DNA of 50,059 nucleotides from Russula earlei (lineage: Eukaryota > Basidiomycota > Agaricomycetes > Russulales > Russulaceae). A program made the translations under genes and the position numbers. The notes under the pieces are model-generated. The model did not search any database and was not told the DNA's origin. It saw nothing but the letters and a program-made list of their open reading frames with translations. The stretch covers positions 1 to 50,059 of the forward strand of contig JAGFNK010000393.1 in assembly GCA_025769875.1 (NCBI GenBank), in the 5' to 3' direction. How positions within the stretch are numbered: position 1 is the stretch's first letter; each line of letters begins with the position of its first letter. This document shows, in pieces, positions 44,496 through 50,059 of this stretch.

Positions 44496-44957
44496 CTAGT
44501 TGGGTTTGCAGTCGATGTAGATTATGTCCTGCTCAGCAGGGCCTTGAGGAGAGGTGATGGTCTGGAGGTGCACACGTTTATGCTGCCAGGATGAGCTTGA
44601 TGCTGATGTGGGAGCAGGGTCCACAGCCTCATGCAGCTGGTCGAGATCCTGCTGCACACCTTGGAGTTCCCTCAGCACATCATTGAACTCCTGGTGGAGA
44701 GTGGTGAGCTCTTTGAGAGCTTCATTGTGCTCCTCTCTGAGACAATCAATCTGTTGCTGGAAAGGCTGAGCCTCTGTGTGGTCATGGGCTTCCCATGCGC
44801 GGGCCATTGACTCATCGTCCTTGTGATCATCAAGATGGAACTGCAAGTGGCAGCACGCATGACATTGTTGGCCATGTGTTATGATGCAATGAGTCTGGTT
44901 GTAAGTCCAATGTAGGACTGGAGGGGGAGGACAACCAGTCTGTTTGGTTCTGGCCAT
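44496..44957 (-). CDS. Unknown coiled-coil protein beginning MARTKQT
   Basis: Open frame of 153 residues from the Met at 44957 (an in-frame Met eight residues upstream, at 44981, is also possible). It starts MARTKQTGCPPPP, whose ARTKQT equals residues 1-6 of histone H3. A Cys/His cluster follows (HCIITHGQQCHACCHLQFH). Residues about 74-118 form a heptad-like coiled coil (QQQIDCLREEHNEALKELT, DVLRELQGVQQDLDQLHEAV), then a Ser-rich tail. No family is recognised. It lies between a Myb relic and GypA-2, and has no stops. It may be a host gene, an exon of a larger gene, or part of a TE family. Confidence 0.45.
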   Translation of the reverse strand: MARTKQTGCPPPPVLHWTYNQTHCIITHGQQCHACCHLQFHLDDHKDDESMARAWEAHDHTEAQPFQQQIDCLREEHNEALKELTTLHQEFNDVLRELQGVQQDLDQLHEAVDPAPTSASSSSWQHKRVHLQTITSPQGPAEQDIIYIDCKPN

Positions 44958-45230
44958 GTATAAGAGCTGAGTGAAAGACAAGACAAAAGAAAAAGGGAAT
45001 CATGGAATTATGTAGTGCCTGCTCGACTCTCCGCCCATTGGGAATATGCTTATTGAAATGCAGTGGCCTCCTTTTTAGAAAATAGGTATGATCTGCATGT
45101 ATGGAGGGAGAGAGGGAAGATGCAAGCAAGTGACTGTGGGAGAGAGAGAGGAGAATGAGTCCAGGGAAGATCAGAGTGCCAGCATGAGGAGGTATGTATG
45201 TTCTTGCAGGGTCAACCAATATACCCCCCC

Positions 45231-46192
45231 TGTCATGAACCAGTCTCCGGAGAGGGCCCTTGAAGGACCCTTCCTTATAGGAGGAAACCCAGCCTCTATG
45301 GTGTCACCCTGTTCACACGAGCAAAAGGGGTGAGTGGAGGTGTCCACAATATCGCGCGTGCATTGTTGCGCGAGCAATTCTTGGCACAATCAACATACAG
45401 CAAGCCCCACTTATTGACAACCCTTCTAACAATAAAGGACAGTATTAGGGCCCTTCTAGGGACCCCTTAGGACGACTCTAGGTGCTCTACAATGGGTACT
45501 AACCTAGTATCAAAGACACTACAACGTGTTATTAGACCAACTCTAATAACTATAGAATGAACTATAAGGCAATACTAAGGACCTTAATAGGAATATTAGG
45601 GTCGACTCTAAGGACCCTAATAGAACTATATAAGGGCCTTATAAGATAACACTATTCCCTAACCAAACTACAAGTCCTCAAATGACCGGCCCTAAACTAA
45701 CTAACAGAAAATGAATCAGGTGCTCACACATGCACTAGAACAGCAAACACGTGGACAATGAAAACTCTTACTCATCAGGAAAAGCCTTCTTACTCAGCAG
45801 CTTACTGAGCATGACTGAGCATGCTCCATAAGCACACTCCGACTTCTTACTCAGCACCCTATTGTGCTTGATAACAAGGTTATGACTTGTTCTCTATTTA
45901 GCAGTTCTCTTGTAGTATATAAGCGCTCAATAAAGTAGTGGACAGTCCTCAGACTGTCCATTTGTTTACAGCACTCCCCATCCCTGGGATACTCCTTTAA
46001 GGACCATCCCCTTGTGACTATCCTGGCCTCTTCTCTGCGTGACTGCTCTACGCTCACAGTAACAGTGCCTCTCTGGTATTTGTTACTACTCTGGACTCTA
46101 CTCCTTGCCCATGCGGTCTTGGACATCTATTGACTCGTCTTCGAGCTTATCCCTTGCTCTTGAACTGGATAGTTCAACAGTGAGTCTTGACA
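45231..46192 (+). mobile_element. GypA-2 5' LTR (LTR1)
   Basis: 962 bp, TGTCATGAACC...GTCTTGACA. The right neighbour is internal sequence, so no target duplication is expected there (TCTGG). Confidence 0.94.
45916..45934 (+). promoter_or_regulatory. GypA-2 LTR TATA box and AATAAA
   Basis: TATATAA at 45916-45922 and AATAAA at 45929-45934, upstream of the TCAGACTGTCCATTTG core at about 45949. Probable core promoter of the element. Confidence 0.65.
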
Positions 46193-46194
46193 TC

Positions 46195-46212
46195 TGGACA
46201 GTCTCTTACCAC
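46195..46212 (+). other. Candidate GypA primer binding site
   Basis: TGGACAGTCTCTTACCAC starts two bases after the LTR and begins with TGG. The tRNA was not identified. Confidence 0.45.
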
Positions 46213-47102
46213 CTGTGCTGACCAGTCGACTCATCAAGTGTCCAACAATATTCCGACCACTGGTTCTTCAGAGCCTCACACTCCCAACATCCAACTACTT
46301 TCCCTTCCCCAATCTCTTCCACTTGTTTCAACCCTATCTCTGCCACCCGGACTTCCCCCCATTGCAACTCATCCCCTTCCAGGGACTTACGTAGAGGACA
46401 ACCCTCTCGATAATCAAGAAAACATTCCTCCGGTCCCACAGGGCTTCTTTAATCCTCCGGACTGCGCGGAGTACGCCTTCCACCCCCACCAGTTTCAAGT
46501 TTATCGCGTCCGACATAACAAAGTAGAACACTGGCACCCTTTGGAGGAAGCAGGACAACGCGACGCCCTTTCCACCATCCCTACTATAGGTCACTTGCTC
46601 CAGTGACCATCCACCAACATCTTTGTTTCCCCATTCCAGGCCAAAACCACCCACACTTTTGCGGTACTGCCTACCGACCGCGACCTTGTCAAACAATTTA
46701 GCTTGGCAAGCTTCGAGGTGTGTAGTTCCGTGGGGATACACCCTCCAGACATAGACTTCCCCTTCGGTCACCTCCACTACTTGTTTAACTCATCCATATA
46801 TCGTCATCTGGAGACACTGCCTCCCATTTATCAATTTGCGTACCAAAGATCTTTTATCCTTACTTCCATCCACGACTTCCTGGACGGCAGAGTTTATTAC
46901 TCATACGCTTACCTAAAGATATCCGAGGGAGGATATATATCATTCGAGAACAGCTTCTCGAACTCCCTAGACAACCTCCATGTCTACCCTGCCTTGTCTC
47001 GCTTCTGCTTCCTCCCCTGTCTCCCTCTAAACCCTCTACTTACTTTGGACCCCCTTCGCCCAAGTGTTATCAACATTGCTACCTAGTGCATAGTTCTTGA
47101 AA

Positions 47103-47155
47103 GTAAGAACTACCCTTGTAACACTAGACTAAAGAAATCAAAGCTTTGTCTGCAG
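47103..47155 (+). other. Candidate 53-bp intron in pre-gag region
   Basis: GTAAGAACTACC...TTTGTCTGCAG, with a CACTAGAC branch-like site. Joining the exons links the frame ending CIVLE with the frame beginning PPRFTVSPNP and creates ATG across the junction. Alternatively the two frames are separate and the match is chance. Confidence 0.45.
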
Positions 47156-48645
47156 TGCCTCCAAGATTCACAGTTTCCCCCAACCCGAGCACCAACTCTG
47201 AGTACAACTCAGAAGACGATGCAATCCTCCATCAGCACGGGCTCATTGTTAACCACCTTCCCATCCTTCGGGACATTTACTTTCCCCCGATCTCTATTGT
47301 CAACATCTACGACTGGCAACAAATGAAATCTGGTCTCACAATGCCTACGTCCTCCGAGACTTAGTAGGCCTTCTCCCATTTGGACAAGTCCTCAACCAAA
47401 TACAATACGACTTGTTCATCGACACCCTTAGTCACCTCGTCGAACCCGCTTGCCGCCAACTCTTGTTTTGGTACCTCTCCAATTCTAGAAACTTCAACGG
47501 AGAGCCAACTGGTATCCTCACCCTCACTGACAGTGACAAAAGCTGTGGACAGAAGTTATCCTGCCTCAGCATTACGCTCTCATCCAAGAACTATTGGAGG
47601 GCCAAGCCTCATATTACCTATCCCTTTTCACCCTCACACACGAGCACATCTTGGTGCAGTATAATTACCTCCGCCTTAACAGATCCACACAGGGAGGACC
47701 TGCAACCCTCCAATTGGCTTACGTAGAAGGCAGGCAGAAGGTACATTTACAACTGGAGAGAAGCTACCTGGACCCACAGCATCGTTGACGCCCCCCAGAA
47801 CCTCGTAGACCCTGCAGGGACTTTATTCTCCACCACCAGCAGTGTACACTGGTCCCCCTGTCCCCGAAGAAATCTCCACCATCAGCTGACCTCTCACCCC
47901 TGTAGTGATACGAACCCCGACCAGCAGCATCCGCACTCATTGGTCCCCTACACCAACTCGTCCCGGCGCCTGCCTCTGTCTCAGAGAGGTGTGCAACTGC
48001 GGCTTCTGACCAGACACACCCCCCATGCCACCAGGGATAACCCTGTGGACCCCAGGAGATAGACACCTCCCACATCAACCACTCTGGTGCCCTCTCACAG
48101 ACGAAGAGGCTGCTGCTCTGCTTCTGCAGTTTCAAGAGTAGAGCACCCTTTACCATTAACTCCCCCAGTTATCCCAGTCCCACTTCCGTATACTGACCGT
48201 AACTTAACCCCCTTTGCTACCCCCTTAGTAGAGCATTCAAGTAGTAGCCAATCGCCCCCAGGTTCTATAGTTGGCTTACGGTGCTACTTCCCCGAACTAG
48301 CTTACTTAGGATTGGTACTACCCCTGAGAACACATAGGGAGTTATTAGATTTCAAAAATCATTGCAAGGAACTGTGGCACACGCGAACACAAGCCTTTGT
48401 TCAGCATAGACCACCCCATAGAAGAAATCAATCAGTTCTCTCCGCACCCCCTAGACTTTGAAGGCTTCCTTTGGAAAGGCCACGTAGCCATAACATACTC
48501 TGGCGTCACCGAAGAGTATTTCTGCATCACCCAAAACCTCCAAACCCAACGAAGAGGTACACCCATATTGCTCCCAGCATACGCCGTCACCTACCCGTGG
48601 GACGCAACTCATTGGACTGTTGTTCCTCTTTAAAATCCCAAAGCC

Positions 48646-49002
48646 ACTTACGCAGAAGTTGTGAAAGGCGAAGACCTTTACAAACCACACGACCACGGAA
48701 AGCACATCTTTCATCTCACTAGAGAAGACCAACACCTTTTTGAACTATCATTCTATTGCAAGGATCCCTACTGCTACTGGCACAAAGATTGGCATTACAC
48801 CCACGTCTGGCACAAGTCTTGGGACCCATAGCCCACCATTCGGCCAGCAACATACGCAGAGGTTGTAAAGGGGGAGAACCTTTACAAACCCATACGCTTC
48901 ATCGGGCGTATCTATTATCATACCCCAGAAGAACACCACCACTCTCTAGAGCACCCCTACTTCTGTAAGGACCCACATTGCCCATGGCACCAAGGTTGGC
49001 AT
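48646..49002 (+). repeat. Tandem protein modules with C-x4-C-x2-H-x3-H
   Basis: Two coding units (48646-48795 and 48850-49002, about 204 bases apart) share TYAEVVKGE(D/N)LYKP at the start and close with CKDPYCYWHKDWH and CKDPHCPWHQGWH. The spacing C-x4-C-x2-H-x3-H fits a zinc-binding fold. The frame is the same as gag at 49012; it is broken only by TAA (48631), TAG between the units and TAG-TGA before gag, each one C-to-T from Gln or Arg. Confidence 0.75.
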
Positions 49003-49011
49003 CGTTAGTGA

Positions 49012-50059
49012 ATGAGCCAAAGTCCGGAAGAAGAGACTTCTCAAAGACCCCTTACAGAAAGTGAACAATTACAAATTCCTATCTTCTTCCGCAACGTTGA
49101 CTATAACATCACTGGAGAATACTATAGCAGCTACTGTAGAAACCGATCGGTCACCCAGTACGATACCCTTTACGACCCTTGGACCTTAGACACAAGGAAA
49201 GACTGGGACGAGGAGGACATTGAACTTACTACAGAGACTCTTCAAACTCTCATCCCAGAGGTCGCCTTCCTTCACAATTTGGACCTCCTCACTGGAACTG
49301 CAACATTCCAAGGTCGAACAGTTCACTGGAGTAGGAATTTAGAGCTATTTACATATCGAAACCACAAGCTGGTCGATTTCTCGACTGTTCAGGAAGAAGC
49401 AGAACAAGCGGAAGTTACCTGCACCCTCGAAGCTACAGTAGAAACTGCATCAAGGGTTCTATCACAAGTTACCAGGGCCCTCACCCCTGCACGAGGGAAT
49501 ACTCCAACACCAGGCCCATCCTGAGTGCTGGGAGGATTTGATTCCCCCGAACCAAGCCATCTTCCCACTCCGGTAACAGTAGGACAACGCACAGTAGCGG
49601 CCCCCCACCACCACCTCCGTCTCCTACACGAACAACACAAACTTCTGCTCTTTCAATCAGAGTCCGAACAACACCAGCACCACCAGCACCACCACCGGTA
49701 GCACCTGCGCAAGCAGCACCACTGGCACCCCTTGCACCACCAGCTCCAGCACTGCCACTACCCCCCGTACAACCCGCTCCAATGGCGGCACCAGCTCCTG
49801 CCCAGGTACAACAGAATCGTATCATTGGGACTGCCCAGAAGCCTTTGATGGCAAAGCAGAGAATGCAGAGACATTCTGGGCTGCCTTGGACAACTACTAC
49901 TACATCAACCTGGACTCGTTTCCAGATGAAGGGAAATGAGTTGCAGTGGCCCTTACTCACTTCAAGATAGGTACCCTAGCAGGGACATGGGCCCGAGAAC
50001 TAATGACGAAGGCTCAGGCCTCTTACAACCAATCAACTATGGCTCTTGGCAAGACTTAA
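49012..50059 (+). pseudogene. GypA-2 gag, partial
   Basis: Starts MSQSPEEETSQRPLTES and continues with FFRNVDYNITGEYYSSYCRN, TATFQGRTVHWSRNLELF and the Pro/Ala-rich linker, to AFDGKAENAETFWAALDNYY and GTWARELMTKAQ. Stops: TGA at 49522-49524 and TGA at 49937-49939, both sense in GypA-1. Two small frameshifts occur in the linker (about 49600 and 49840). It is cut by the window end before the zinc knuckle. The extra 90 N-terminal residues are absent from GypA-1, which begins at the residue matching 49286. Confidence 0.9.

Larger units (their letters stand above)
46193..49005 (+). pseudogene. GypA pre-gag coding region, unknown protein
   Basis: Coding-like sequence occupies the whole gap between LTR and gag. 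Part 1 (46193-47102): a Ser/Pro-rich start, then ENIPPVPQGFFNPPDCAEYA, YRVRHNKVEHWHPLEEAG, one TGA at 46604, then DIDFPFGHLHYLFNSSIYRH and ISEGGYISFENSFSNSLDN. A candidate intron links it to part 2 (47156 on: SEYNSEDDAILHQHGLIVNH, then in another frame SHNAYVLRDLVGLLPFGQV and EPACRQLLFWYLSNSRNFNG). Part 3 (about 48397-49005): EEINQFSPHPLDFEGFLWKG, GVTEEYFCITQNL, then two Cys-His modules. Frameshifts near 47335, 47540, 47590 and between 47790 and 48400 prevent one clean ORF. I recognise no family. It may encode a structural, nucleic-acid-binding or envelope-independent accessory protein; the function is unknown. Confidence 0.6.
45231..50059 (+). mobile_element. GypA-2: 5' half of a second GypA copy
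   Basis: 5' LTR (45231-46192), candidate primer site, a 2.8-kb pre-gag coding-like region, then gag running off the window. The gag matches that of GypA-1 nearly residue for residue, which proves family identity and shows what GypA-1 has lost. Left flank is CCCCC. Confidence 0.92.

Noticed and set aside
1..50059. tRNA, rRNA or CRISPR features
   Set aside because: No cloverleaf-like sequence with T-arm and anticodon arm, no rRNA core segments and no regularly spaced direct repeats were seen by eye; short tRNAs could have been missed without a scanner.

Overview
The window looks like a transposon-saturated, gene-poor stretch of a filamentous basidiomycete (Agaricomycetes) genome. The evidence is a basidiomycete-style F-box protein, a fungal-type FunK1 kinase relic, 50-75 bp spliceosomal introns, Ty3/Gypsy chromoviruses with chromodomains, Copia and hAT DNA elements, and no bacterial features. 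No species is named because nothing in the sequence decides it. Only one protein gene looks intact, the F-box gene at 8.7-10.4 kb on the minus strand. Everything else recognisable is a mobile element or a relic broken by one.

Layout. 0-8 kb: nested solo LTRs (LTR1 inside LTR2 inside LTR2), a Copia 3' end with its LTR, and a degenerate tandem repeat. 8.7-10.4 kb: F-box gene. 10.5-12.8 kb: a hAT element with perfect 8-bp target duplications but a scrambled interior. 13.8-16.8 kb: a gag-only LTR element. 16.9-17.5 kb: a solo LTR4. 18-23 kb: a FunK1 kinase pseudogene split by several LTRs. 23-25.3 kb: chimeric LTR junctions. 25.5-32.7 kb: Gypsy element GypB (plus strand), decayed and hit by two solo LTRs and by GypA. 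32.7-39.7 kb: Gypsy element GypA-1 (minus strand, 3' LTR to gag, 5' end lost). 39.7-41.1 kb: LTR3 carrying a solo LTR2. 42.9-43.9 kb: Myb/Reb1-like pseudogene. 44.5-45.0 kb: coiled-coil ORF whose N-terminus matches the histone H3 tail. 45.2 kb to the end: the 5' half of a second GypA copy, with an unusual 2.8-kb coding-like region between the LTR and gag.

How it fits together. LTR1 is the GypA LTR, because it abuts the polypurine tract of GypA-1 and precedes the gag of GypA-2. LTR4 belongs to GypB. LTR2 shares termini and a core promoter-proximal motif with LTR1, so it belongs to a sister family. Exact 5-bp target duplications can be read for most LTRs and give an insertion order. In-frame stops are overwhelmingly C-to-T or G-to-A transitions, mainly CGA to TGA. 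Direct comparison of the two GypA gag copies confirms this, which points to CpG methylation/deamination or RIP-like silencing.

Most novel-looking element: the pre-gag region of GypA-2. It appears to encode a long protein ending in two tandem cysteine-histidine modules (C-x4-C-x2-H-x3-H). The final stretch is in phase with gag, and its separating stops are each one C-to-T change from a sense codon. Coordinates were read by eye; no alignment or database search was run.
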